DNA from: Antedon bifida
Lineage: Eukaryota > Echinodermata > Crinoidea > Comatulida > Antedonidae
Direction of reading: 5' to 3'
NCBI GenBank assembly: GCA_963402885.1
Contig: OY727094.1
Coordinates: 498,501 to 562,500, forward strand
DNA length: 64,000 nucleotides
Below are positions 1-11,707 of the stretch, piece after piece. Each line of letters opens with the position of its first letter. The first letter of the stretch is position 1. Position numbers and translations under genes: made by a program. The notes under the pieces were generated by a model. The model saw only the letters and a program-made list of their open reading frames with translations. It was not told where the DNA came from and ran no database searches.

Positions 1-58
1 GCTTCCTGAAGTCCTTTGGAAAGGATGCCTCTCACGTGGAGGAGGAGATGATCTTCCT
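1..58 (-). CDS. Candidate next tail exon of myosin XVIII, cut by the window edge
   Basis: Exon 34 ends on 2 nt (AG) in front of a good donor, so the gene continues. At 60-59 an AG preceded by a pyrimidine-rich stretch could be the acceptor. The sequence then reads A|GGA AGA TCA... in the required phase and stays open to the edge: GRSSPPPRERHPFQRTSGS. Its Ser/Pro/Arg composition fits the tail. An intron of about 11.5 kb would be needed, and another AG nearby gives other frames. Confidence 0.45.
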
Positions 59-503
59 CTTTTGGATGAGTTGGAAAATAACATCCAGCACAGAGGAGAT
101 CATCTTGATCTTTGCAAATAGATGAATATAAAGCTAGTTAAACCCCATATCATGCAATGTTGCCCTTCTTTTTTACTTGGCTTATTTTGCATTTATAATG
201 CTAATGTTTTAAAATATCTTAATAAATGGCACCATTTCTTTAGTTATGTCAATTCTCCACACCAACAGCGAGTCATCATTGCCAATAACAGACTAGTAAT
301 GATTTAGTAATGAAAATGTCATTACTAAAGCCATATTGCTTCCAACAATGACAAAATTGATAAAACATTACAGTGTACAAATAGGTAAACACAATAAGTA
401 TTGTCTGGTAATTCAAAATAGAAAAACTGAAACTAAATGCACACTTAAAAACTTTATCTATTTTAGTTAGTTTAGTTAATTTAGTATTTTTATTTATCTT
501 TTT

Positions 504-653
504 AAGCCTTGTCTACACTATCAAATTTATGTGACTAAAAAATGTGATGTGCCCATATATGTACATGATGATGCCATATCACTACCGTATTTGGGCATAT
601 CACTACCAATGGGAACATCACACGTCAAAATAGACAGTGTAGACAGAGCTTTG
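504..653. mobile_element. Common TIR element (MITE family A), copy 1
   Basis: Ends TAAGCCTTGTCTACACTATC and the complement of AAAGCTCTGTCTACACTGTC. The interior has CATATCACTACC and a CCATATATG core. Family consensus end: AAAGCTCTGTCTACACTATC, usually flanked by TA. Confidence 0.75.
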
Positions 654-2999
654 GAACATTTTCACAGAATCTAAGTAAAACATCATTCTCTAATAAAGAG
701 TTATCTCATATTGAATCCAAGTTCATTTTTCGTTAATTTCATTTTAATAGATTAAGACATAAATGTGTTGTAAGTACATTAAAATTACTCAAAGAGATCA
801 GCTTCTGCTCCTAATAGTCAATTGTCTTTTTCATCATTAATTATTCGTCATTTAACCGCTGACGTGTTTTGTAAGAAGCAGAGTATAATTTTAATATCTT
901 TCACAGAAACTCTAAAATTTATAATTTTTATTCTGAAATGGTATGATAATTAACTGATAAAATAGAATTCCCAAATTTCATGTGAATGATGGAATAATAT
1001 TACTGATTTCATGGTAATGTGAATATTGTTTATTAGGTGTAGAAAATAGAAATCACATTAACTTAGAGCAAAATAATTGATAATCATCCTATACCTACTT
1101 GAAGGAAAATATAATCCAAAATATCATCGTAATGAGACAACATTCCATTGAAACATAGAAACTGCATAACAATGAGCTTTAAATACAGTGTGTAATTAAT
1201 AGGAAGTTGAAATACAAATTTAATATGTACTTTGAGGCATGAATGTGGGCGAAACCTAGCGCAAATCAATTAAGATTTTAAATATTTTGCCACCGCTTAA
1301 CGACAAATCTCGTTGGCGCTTTAAAATAACTGTGTTAATTAGTCCCTGTAGAATTGAATATCAGAACACCGTTTCATTTGATACCTATGTTGATGATGAT
1401 ATAATGTATTTTCAATCGTGTGCAAATCGCGGAAATGTTTTTAAGGAGCTTTGCAAACTTGCGCAGTATCTATCTGGTTTGCTTCAATAATAAATTCAAA
1501 GAAACTTTATAAATATATTAATTGCATTAATTGCATTATACAATACAAATGTAATACTGATTAATGTATTACTCTTTGAAACATAAAATATATATGTATA
1601 AATTTGGTTCAAATTTACAGAAAATTTGGCAGCCATCAAATATATAACATTGTTAAATTAAACGGTTTTTTCTTTAGTTTCTATAAATTGACAATTTTGC
1701 CAGAGGGGAAGTATGTTTCTGGAGGTAATATAATAATGTTATTTAATAAAAATACAAACTGACATTTTATAAACTATCAATCTAAAGCGAGAAGAGCAAA
1801 ATATTTTCATTATTTAGATAAATTGCTTTTCTACGTAGAGCTAACAGGATGCTACAAATTACACACACATTTTAATATTTTCTAGTATTTACTTTAAATT
1901 ATTCATAAAATTTTGTTTTGTTATGTTTTTGGACAATTAGCTGTTTCCTGTTTGTGATAGTCGTTCAAATATTTCATTTATTTACATGAACTATGAGACA
2001 CTTTAATAAAATATGTCTGGTTTTGATAAAGTTGAATGTATCCATATAAAATGGTTTCAATCTATGCTACATTATAAATATTTATTATAATGTCATAAAC
2101 ACATTATGCATGTAGAACATAAATTCTAAACCGCCCAGTGATATACTGAAATTTAATTAATTTATTTGAAACGAAAAGATGAGGAAATCTGTGGGAATGA
2201 GAAAAAGTTCGCACCCGGACCTCCTGCTTTATAGATACGTTTTCATTGTGCAATTGGGACTGGACCGTTTTAGAGGTGTTTACCACCTGTTGGTCCTATC
2301 CTTCACTAAGGTGTGTTTTGTCTATTTTTTGCATTAAACATCTCCATTGGAAACGCTTATTTTAAGATTACAGTCTGGGAAATAACACAAACTGTAGGAA
2401 ATATGTCTAAATTTGACATAAATATACAAGGCCATTGTTTAATAAGAAAATGAAACAAATTATGCTAAAGACTTATTTTTTACTATGTAAATGAAATAAA
2501 AAATGAAATTCAAGGATTACAAAGAGAATTGAACCTGAGATGGTGCTGTTCATGGCTATTTGATATTTTATAACAATCACATTTGATATTGTGTAAAACA
2601 TATCAAAATATGAAATTAAAATTGTCCTGTCATATTATGCTAAAAAGTGTTGTTTAAGAGTATGTATCTGTCCATGGTTAAATATATTAAAAACATATTG
2701 AGGTCTACATTTGCTGTGCTAGACTCTCTCTCTCTGTATTACTGTAATGTGTGGATTAGTTAGGAAGCATTAAGAAGATAAACATTAGTTATAAAAACAA
2801 CATTAATGTTGCAGAACATTATGTGTCCATACAATGTGTTGTACATTAGTTAATAAGTTGCTATGTATTGATGATTTTTAATGATATTGCAATATATTTT
2901 GATTTATTTTGTTATAGTATTATATGCATTTTTAATGTTTATACAAATTTTATCCTAAATGTTTTTTATACAGTCAGTGCAATAGGAGACCTACTAGAT

Positions 3000-3128
3000 A
3001 GTGATTAAGTTCGCTTTTTAGGAATCCTGTCTCTGCCTGGTTTTGTGTGATGTTTTCTTGTTCTTTGTCCACGTTTTTTTATATTTTATTTTTATGGGGA
3101 CAAAATAAATGAAATGAAAAATGAAATA
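3000..3128 (+). repeat. Retroposon-like 3' end, tail (AATGA)n
   Basis: TGTTTTCTTGTTCTTTGTCC ... GGGGACAAAATAAATGAAAT then GAAAAATGAAAT. T-rich body and AAATAAATG tail as in the other ends. Confidence 0.4.
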
Positions 3129-4390
3129 AGTTCAACCGAAGTATATATACATCAACAGCAATACACATATTACCATTGTAATTAATACTTTGATTAGATT
3201 GTTTATAATATTCAAAATGATACTTAGAATTTAGCTTAGATTATTATATATAAAATGAAGGGTATTGCATATCCAAGTCATTCGTTTGAAGTATTACATG
3301 TCAAGGTGAACCTGATCAACGATTACTCATTCTAGCTAATCACATTCTCTTATTAGAATTATTAACTAAAATTAAATACAACAATTTAAATTAATCTTTA
3401 AATCTATATCACCTTCATTGATATGTTAATCTATGGAATTAATGATTAGGATTTATATATAATCCATTAATATTAATCCCAAGAGTTAGTCCCTTAATCT
3501 CAAGTAATTGTGTAAAGTTAATTTAATATGTCGATAACTATAATAACAATCGTCAAATTTCTCTTTACAAATATGCGGGATAGTCATTTTCTACTATTCC
3601 CTTGGTTCTTGTATTAAGATCAAGGTAATTAAAGACATATTTCATGATCAAAGTTGATAGAAGTCAAGCCCATGGACTTGAATCATATTCATGCTTCTTA
3701 TTTGAAACAACTTTGTCTCAGATGATAAATTAAGAAACAATTGAAGTATGCACTGCACGTAGGCACTGTATAAATTCAGGATAGTGTTTGGGGCGGGAGG
3801 TGCACGCTCTCCCTTTTGACACCTACAATGAAATCATGAATTACTTTTCTGATATATATTGCTAGACGCGATTATGAGATCATATTCCGAATATGAGCAC
3901 TGTTTCTATAATTTGACAGTATGATTTATATATATTAATGTGCTAAATAACACTCGCCTGATAAAAAAAATGATGGATCTTGCCCCTGTATGTGGTCAGT
4001 GCAATGCAATAACAACAATGTAGATTATTAGTTATTAGCTGTACTGTATCTACTCTACAACTACTGATAGCAGTATGGCTAACTATTACGACTACTCTCA
4101 CAAATAAAACTATTCTACACTATCATCCTTACGACTATTACAACCTCATTCAGTTTTTTTTCATTCCAAGGTTTAGCAAATAAAAACTAATTTTCACTAA
4201 AAGCTCAATAATTTGCAAATATCTGTATCGGTAATGGCTGGAATTAGCTGACGCAAAAGCCAAGTAAAGCGCTTCCCCCACCACGACTGCTCATAAACAG
4301 ACTTGTTTGTCACTGCTTCTGATAAACGAGGTTTCGTCATCAGAAATCATGTTGTTTTATGAACTTGAATGAACTCAGATGCTTTCAATA

Positions 4391-4625
4391 CTTTGTCTAT
4401 AATAGATATTCCGACAATAATAATGTTGCTATTGTTATTATGTATCAAACACTTTCTATATGAACTCAAATGCTTTGTCTATAATAGATATCCCGACAAT
4501 AATAATGTTGCTATTGTTATTATGTATCAAACACTTTCTATATGAACTCAGATGCTTTGTCTATAATAGATATCCCGACAATAATAACAAATGTTTTTAT
4601 TGTTATCAAATACTTTCTATATGTT
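4391..4625. repeat. 82-bp tandem repeat, about 2.8 copies
   Basis: CTTTGTCTATAATAGATAT recurs at 4391, 4473 and 4555. Units include CCGACAATAATAATGTTGCT and CAAACACTTTCTATATGAAC. Confidence 0.85.
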
Positions 4626-5814
4626 ACAGAAATATTAATAATCACATCATAACAATCATAACAGCTCATATTAGTAATAGATCATTTGCGTGGAGCCGGC
4701 CATATCAAAACCTATACGCCAGCACGCAACTGAATCTTACCAGGTGTAGGAATCGTATCAGATTTCGATGAGAGTATTTTTAGGGAATTTTCTCTACCAA
4801 GAAAGCAGTCTTGTATTTCTATATTATATCACATTCACAAACAGGCAAACTAATAAACAAACAATAAACAAAGACAATACTTTAAAAAAAAATGGCAAAA
4901 AACAATAAAAAAAAGAAAGTTTATGTAAAATATTAGGCACCCATCACCACAACTAGCAAAATGCATTAATACTATGCTGAAAAAAAAAACAACATAGTAA
5001 AATGTATAGATTGGTAGTGAATTGAATGATGATGTGACTTGTTGCATGTTGAAAAGATGCTATAAACGAGTCACAAGAAGTAAATAACAAACAATTTCAC
5101 CAAACAAAACACATAGTATTAGCCACAAGCATAGATTTAGTGATTTTTATTTCCTTTTTTTAGTAAACAATCTACCTTTAATATCCATCAGTTCTTGATT
5201 TTCTGAATAGAAAAGATTAAGAGAAAAAGAAGAGTGTTAGTACAGAAGAAAAGCGCCAAGACCGTCACCGTCACTGATAAACATTTGGTTACTTAACATT
5301 GTTACTCATAAAGCATAATAATAAGCAAGAAAAAACCCCTAAGGTTGGCGTTGTCCTTGACTGGCATGTTAGAATGGCCGCAGAGTAATATTTGAAATAA
5401 GAAAAAAAAATTAGTTAATCAATCTTTTTCTACATTTTATTCTGAACAAAATGTATAGCTAAATAAATTTACTTGGAGAAAAACTAGTTGTGAAAAAAGA
5501 AACCATAGAAAAAAAAAACCTCAATAAAAATAAAAAAAGCAGAAAATTATTTTATCCAATATGTAACTGTTTTCTGAAATATAATGTATCATGTCTACAG
5601 TTTTGGCAACACCGCATTCCAAAAATCGATAATTCAGATATTCAAATTTTCTTCCCTTAGGCTGAAACAATTCACTTGTTAAGATATTTCTAAGTTTACT
5701 ACCTGTAATTGACAAGTACTATCTTTGATTTAGCAATAATGTTTATAGTCAAATACATTTAATGTTCTGAGTTTTCTAGCTGAACTTTCAAATGTTATCA
5801 TCCTTGAAGCCTTC

Positions 5815-6060
5815 CTGGATACCTACTGTCACCCTTGGACACCTACTGTTGCCCTTGGATACCTACTGTTGCCCTTGGATACCTACAGTTGCTCTTGGAT
5901 ACCTACTGTTGCCCTTGGATACCTACTGTTTCCCATATATACCTACTGTTGCCCTTGGATACCTACTGTTGCCCTTGGATATCTACTGTTGCTCTTGGAT
6001 ACCTACTGTATCTCTCCCTGTCCTTAGATACTAACTGTCACCTTGGATACCTATAGTCGC
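5815..6060. repeat. 20-bp minisatellite, about 12 copies
   Basis: Unit ACCTACTGTTGCCCTTGGAT, best preserved at 5841-6010 and decayed to 6120. Two overlapping plus-strand ORFs here are artefacts of the repeat. Confidence 0.9.
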
Positions 6061-6762
6061 CATTGGGTACCTAATACCTTCTTAGATACCTCCCTGTCCT
6101 TAGCTATTACCTTGCTGGATACCTAATGTCTACTTATTGACAAACACTGCTACACAATACAAACTATTAGGACCTGTATAAGTTAATTTTTGTACAGACA
6201 GAAACTATTTTATATTATTATTAATATTTAATTTCATCTACTAAAAGCCTCGAGGAAGTTTTCATAATGTAGAAATAAAATATTAAACCATTCATATTCA
6301 AAAAAGCAATCCTTTATAGATCATATAAAATGTTAATTTAATACATACAATGAACAAAAAGGATGAAAAGCTTAGATAGTATAGCAATACTGTGGTTAGT
6401 AAGTTTGGCTTGCCTGTAGCTAAGTTCTGATTAGTGTGAATTAGACAATGTCAGAAGATGCAAATACACTTGAATGTGAATTGCACAAAGTGTATACATA
6501 CTTATGTATTGACTTGCACACTCAAAACACACTCAGTATGTCAAAGATTGACAGAATTGGCACATTATAAGGACCTACTAGAAAATCTACAATATTAGGA
6601 TTTATAAACAACTTTATAATAGGAACAAAGAATAGCAATAATATGTATTTATTATGTCATCTTGTATTTTAAATTTTTTTTTTGTAAAGGGACTTAAAAA
6701 TATTTCTCATATGTAACACGAGTTGATTTGAAATTACCAAATGAAAAACATATATACTGTAC

Positions 6763-6856
6763 TAGAAAAAATCAAAATCAAATAAGTTAAAACTGCCTCA
6801 ATATAAATTTATTAAAACGACAAGATTTAACTTGTTTGATTTTGATTTTTTCTTCT
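6763..6856. repeat. Long hairpin, ~28-bp arms
   Basis: AGAAAAAATCAAAATCAAAT then AAGTTAAA pairs with TTTAACTTGTTTGATTTTGA then TTTTTTCT across a loop of about 35 bases. Confidence 0.75.
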
Positions 6857-8430
6857 ACCCTGTTATTATTAATTATTATACTGTACTGGAGTTACCAGAG
6901 CTTACTCTTTTTTTTAATTCTATAATTAAAATAAATGTTTATAAAATGTTTTTCTTTTTTTGAATGTGTTTAATTAGGAAGCAAGTACATTCAACAATAA
7001 ATTATAGAATAACAGATCGAATAATTAAGTCATGAACGAACATGAAATGTCCCTGACAATGACATCAAATGTATTCTCATACCTGTCCTCATTATGAATT
7101 AAATTTATTGTTGTTCATCTTCAACTAGGATAGAATTTCATAATTTCTTTCAATTGTGTCAGAAAACCAATATCATAGCCACCTATGAAGTCCAGATTAT
7201 ATTCCCAATGAAACAAAATAATATTAATGCATAAATATCATATTTCTTCTTGTCCTTGTAACACACATATCAAGGATTTTGTGATATAAAAACACTATTA
7301 AATTATTTTTTTTCATTCGATATCAAACTAATATCGATTGCTGCCAAATAAGTGTATCATATTTTATTTGAGTTACATTTTGAATTCTGAATGGTTTGGT
7401 TTGAAAGTTGAAAACTTTTATTGGAAATACAAGGTAAAGTTACACAAAAAATGAACTGTCGCTGTAACAAATAACGAATCTTTCAATTCCACTCTCCTCA
7501 AATGAGACTTAGTTTATAAGCACGATAAATTATTAAATAGTTTATCCATCCTGTAATTGGCAAGTTACTTGCTGTTGAATGCGTATGAAAAAAAAAAAAA
7601 AATTTTTGGGAAGAGTACTCTACATCTCAACTTCAGGCAGTAGTATATGAATGTTGCCATTCTACTTTCTGGGATGTAGCTTTATAGAAAAGTCAAAAAT
7701 TGTTAAAGCTTTTAAATTGTCGTTTATGATTGTTCAACCCACTTGCGTTGCTCTTACATCCTTGTGTTGTGTCCTAATGGCAACAAAGCTTAACGGTGGG
7801 TGAGAAAATATAAAACAATATTTTCAGGTATCTATTTTTTTTCTTGGGTGGGTGCTACGTTGATTAGGCTAGGGGGTGGGAGGCTTTAAAGGCCCAGCAC
7901 ATTGTCTCACTTTGTCTCTATGGATATCTTCACCAAGGCTAGTTATCCACACACAAACACGTATTTTACATGAAATAACCAAATTGATTTATCTAATGTT
8001 CTTGGGCTGATATCCAGATAATTGAAACAACGGAAATATTCCTAATGGTTACATCTGATTTAACATTTAATCCAAAATATGTAACAAACACAATAAGACA
8101 TTTTTCAACAGCATTCGTATGAACATAATAAAATGGTTTAAATGTTAAAGGTAAAATCGATGAACAGATATTCTATAAAAGTGAAAGTACCATGTTGAAT
8201 TAATATACATTTCTTTTCTATTTTTTATTTGTTGTAAATCAGCGTGAATTATTTTAACAAATTGAATTTAATAAAAACTACAACTTGGTCTTGTCTGTTT
8301 CAAAATGGCAGATGTTAGAAGTAAACTAAAATACCTCTAAAGCAAAAAAAAAAAACATGATTGAGAGATTACATCACTAATACTTTGGCCCTGTCTGCCT
8401 AAGATGGATGTTGGGAGGAAATCTAGGGAG

Positions 8431-8735
8431 GAGGGGTTCAAAAACAAGGATGACAAAAGATATGATTGAGAGATGAGATCACAAATAATCTAACTTTGGC
8501 TGATCAAAAACAGAAGAAATTTAGGAAGAAGGAGGTTCAAAAACAAGTATGACAAAAGATATGATTGAGAGATGAGATCACAAATAATCTAACTTTGGCT
8601 GATCAAAAACAGAAGAAATTTAGGAAGAAGGAGGTTCAAAAACAAGTATGACAAAAGATATGACTGAGAGATGAGATCACAAATAATTTAACTCTGGCTG
8701 ATCAAAAACAGATGTTGGGATGAAATCTAGAGAGG
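8431..8735. repeat. ~99-bp tandem repeat, three copies
   Basis: GAGGTTCAAAAACAAGTATG recurs at 8431 (as GAGGGG...), 8532 and 8631. Units contain GATATGATTGAGAGATGAGA and TTTGGCTGATCAAAAACAGA. Confidence 0.85.
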
Positions 8736-11542
8736 AGGACAAAAGACAGTGTTGACAAAGACGCTAATACTATAACTCTGGCTTCTCCAGATTATTAAAA
8801 ACACAGATGTTTGCGGTGGAAATCACGGACGGTTTTTACATAATACCGGATCATAAAGACAGCAGAAAGTCTTGCAAAAACAACATATTGATTATAACAT
8901 AAAAAATATGGCAATTATTTATCATGGTAATGAGAATAAATTACCTAGTGTGTCTATTGCTGTAAAAACATCAAAATATAGCAAAGCATCGTTGTAAAAA
9001 TTGATTTTTTGTCTGTGTGTGACTCGGCATTAAAATACACTTTAGCGGTTAGTTCACTTTGGTATTTAAAATTTCAGAGAATCTATAATATTGGAATGTT
9101 ATTTAATTCAGAGAATTGTATGTCCATATTTGGTCTTAACCAATGAAGTACATTAAACGATTAAAATACAGTACATCTCTGATATTGTTAAATATGTTTA
9201 AAAATTGGCACAAAACCACCCTAAATAGCACTCGTATGGGACATAACATTAAGAATTTAAATTATTTATTTCATTTGATAAAATATGTCATTGAAAACTT
9301 TTGAATAAGAGATAATATTTATTTACTATTAGTAAACTTAAATTTGATTTCAACAATATTTTATGAAAATGCTGAAGCTCATTATAAATACAAGAAATTC
9401 ATAGACCATCTCAACATATGAATACTCATTCTCATCCTGCCTTCAAAGATGCAAATATATTATATTTTTTCTAGGTAGATTTAAAACCTGAATCCCACAG
9501 GGCTTATTAGTATTCTCCAGATAATAATTCTTATTCATTATTTCCATTCTATTACATGTTATTGTGTGAATAAAATATATGAATAAATTATTACATAATT
9601 CCCACAGCACTGATTCTGTACTGTACTGTATAATAATCTTGTATTGCGCCGGTTTCCATCAAAAGGATCGGTGCCTATGGCGCATCGACACAACAATGAA
9701 ATGAAAGAAATAATCATGGTATCAAAAAATCAGAGGTAATGTTACAATTCTTGATTTAAAAGAGTTCAATGAAATTGAAGATTTAACATGTTTCGAAAGT
9801 TGTATAACATACAAATATGGTAATTACTTGTCTAATATAGACAGTCTTTATCCCCCACTAAAATTAACAACCATGTCTTTCTAAAATAAAACAATGACTA
9901 TTTTTATTTTTTTGCAACCCAACAGATAATTTTTTTTTTCATTTATGAACTATTTAGCACTATTAAACTATTTAAATATTCTCACTGGGAAGTTGTATAA
10001 TATACAAACATGATAATTATGTTCTTGTCAAGTATAGACAATACTGTAATAGTTATTTTCATCAAATAAATTGCATGTTGTCTGTAAAAAAAATGTGTAT
10101 CAATTTTTTAGATTATTTAAATACAAATGATTGATTCATTGTTCTTACACAAACTGTAAAATATATATTTCCCATTTTTAAGTGATTATTTTGTCGTATA
10201 TCCGTAATAATTGGTAGTCTAGTCTGATTTGAGTACATGATTAATGTAAATGACAACATATTAAGGAGGCTTCGCAACATTAGGAGCACGATAACAAAAA
10301 CAGATTCGTCACACATTTTGAAACTTCTGTCTGGTTTCATAGAATTTGACCAGAATCATCCATAACAATGACAAAAGCAAAAAATGTTTTCTAATATTCT
10401 AAAATGGTTTTATATTACGCTTTTCAAATGTAAAAATTGATGAATTAAAAGTAACGTAGTGTGTGATGGGTAAACAATAAACGTTGTCAATTAAAGTCGC
10501 GTCCAAAAACGTGGCATGAAAACTTGTTGACTGATCTTGAGATAAAGAAGTTGAATAAAGTGGTGAATATTATCAGAAATGAGATTTAACTAATGTAGAA
10601 TAGACAGAATTATTCAAAACGGGCCTTAATAACAGCGTCATCAATTCATTACTATCTTATGATTGGTAATAACAACCGCATTAATATAAAAACACATTAA
10701 AACATTTGTAGCAAATGTATAAATTCTAATTTGCATTCATCGCTTTAAGCTAAGCAGTTGAATCGTGGGTAACTAGAACGAGATCGATTAATTTTACTTT
10801 CAAACTGGTGACTACAATGTACAAATGCACTTTTCTTAATGACGTCTTCTTCCTTCCTTAAATCGTATTCTGGTAAAACACTACATGTGAAGGATTGTGA
10901 GAAATAGGTTGTAAGCGTGCTTCTGACACATGCTTGTGCATAATTCATTCTTTAGTACTCAATATATTGAATTGCTGTAAATCTCCTGGTAAAAATACCA
11001 GGATAAATAAAATATGACTTTTAATAATGATGAATTACAATGTAAAGTTTGTAAAATCAATGTTTACTTTAATTTTCAACAAGCTACATCATCATCATCA
11101 TCAAAAAAACAAAAAAAAAAATGCAAAAAAAACCCCCAAAAAAACAAAAACAAACAAAAAACAACCTCAAAAAACCACACACTCTCTATGCCAAAATGAA
11201 AATTCTATTTTTAAAAATTTGTCTAAATATTAAAAAAATTTATTTTAAAGTGCAGTTTGTTACCATGATGTTCTATTTATTTGTTTCATAATTATTGAGA
11301 TGATTATACAATACAAAAATACAATAAAACTTCATAATTATACCAAAACTCTGGGGAAATTCATTTGGTTGTGGTAGTACAATTATATTACTAATAACAA
11401 TAGTTATTAACTTTATTTAGACAACAATGATGATAGTTTAAGTTATATAACAAAAATTTGGAAAATGATAATGATGAAGTGTGATAATGATAAAGACAAC
11501 ATAAACAGACAGTGAAGAAGAAGATTTTAATAAAATGATTAC

Positions 11543-11707
11543 CTTGAAAATGAGTCTTCTGAACCAGAATGTTCCGAGTAAGACGCCCTCAACCCACCAC
11601 CATGTCGGTAATCTAAACTACTTCCGCTGCTAAGTCTGTTTCGAGATGAAGTTGAGTACGTCCGGCTGTACCGCCTCAGAAACGAATCATCATCGCTTCC
11701 TTCATCA
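11543..11707 (-). CDS. Myosin XVIII exon 34 (non-helical tail)
   Basis: 1 nt, 54 codons, 2 nt; acceptor gttacAG and donor [30 protein letters not shown] then [10 protein letters not shown] ... [12 protein letters not shown] Ser/Arg-rich, acidic tail, probably disordered and phosphorylated, like the C-terminal tail of MYO18A. It lies 7.3 kb from exon 33, but the phase matches (AG + T gives Ser). Confidence 0.85.

Larger units (their letters stand above)
59..11542. other. Long intron or 3' flank, repeats only
   Basis: No exon found in 11.5 kb beyond the candidate at 1-58. It holds one copy of the 140-bp TIR element (504-653), a retroposon 3' end (3000-3128), minisatellites (4391-4625, 5815-6060, 8431-8735), a 91-bp hairpin (6763-6856) and a poly-A/CA-rich stretch near 11090-11180. 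Short ORFs here look like chance. Confidence 0.6.

Noticed and set aside
1287-1490. 67-codon plus-strand ORF with fairly normal composition
   Set aside because: No ATG context, splice signals or recognised motif; a chance ORF is the simplest reading.
9640-9700. Possible tRNA or tRNA-derived SINE around the GCGCC...GGCGC stem
   Set aside because: No cloverleaf or A/B box could be fitted. It may be a retroposon end, but evidence is thin.
10745-10948. 67-codon minus-strand ORF considered as an alternative last myosin exon
   Set aside because: Its composition is unlike the Ser/Arg tail, and no acceptor in the right phase was found.
11014-11233. Lys/Gln- and His-rich short ORFs
   Set aside because: Low-complexity translation of ATC and A-rich simple sequence.
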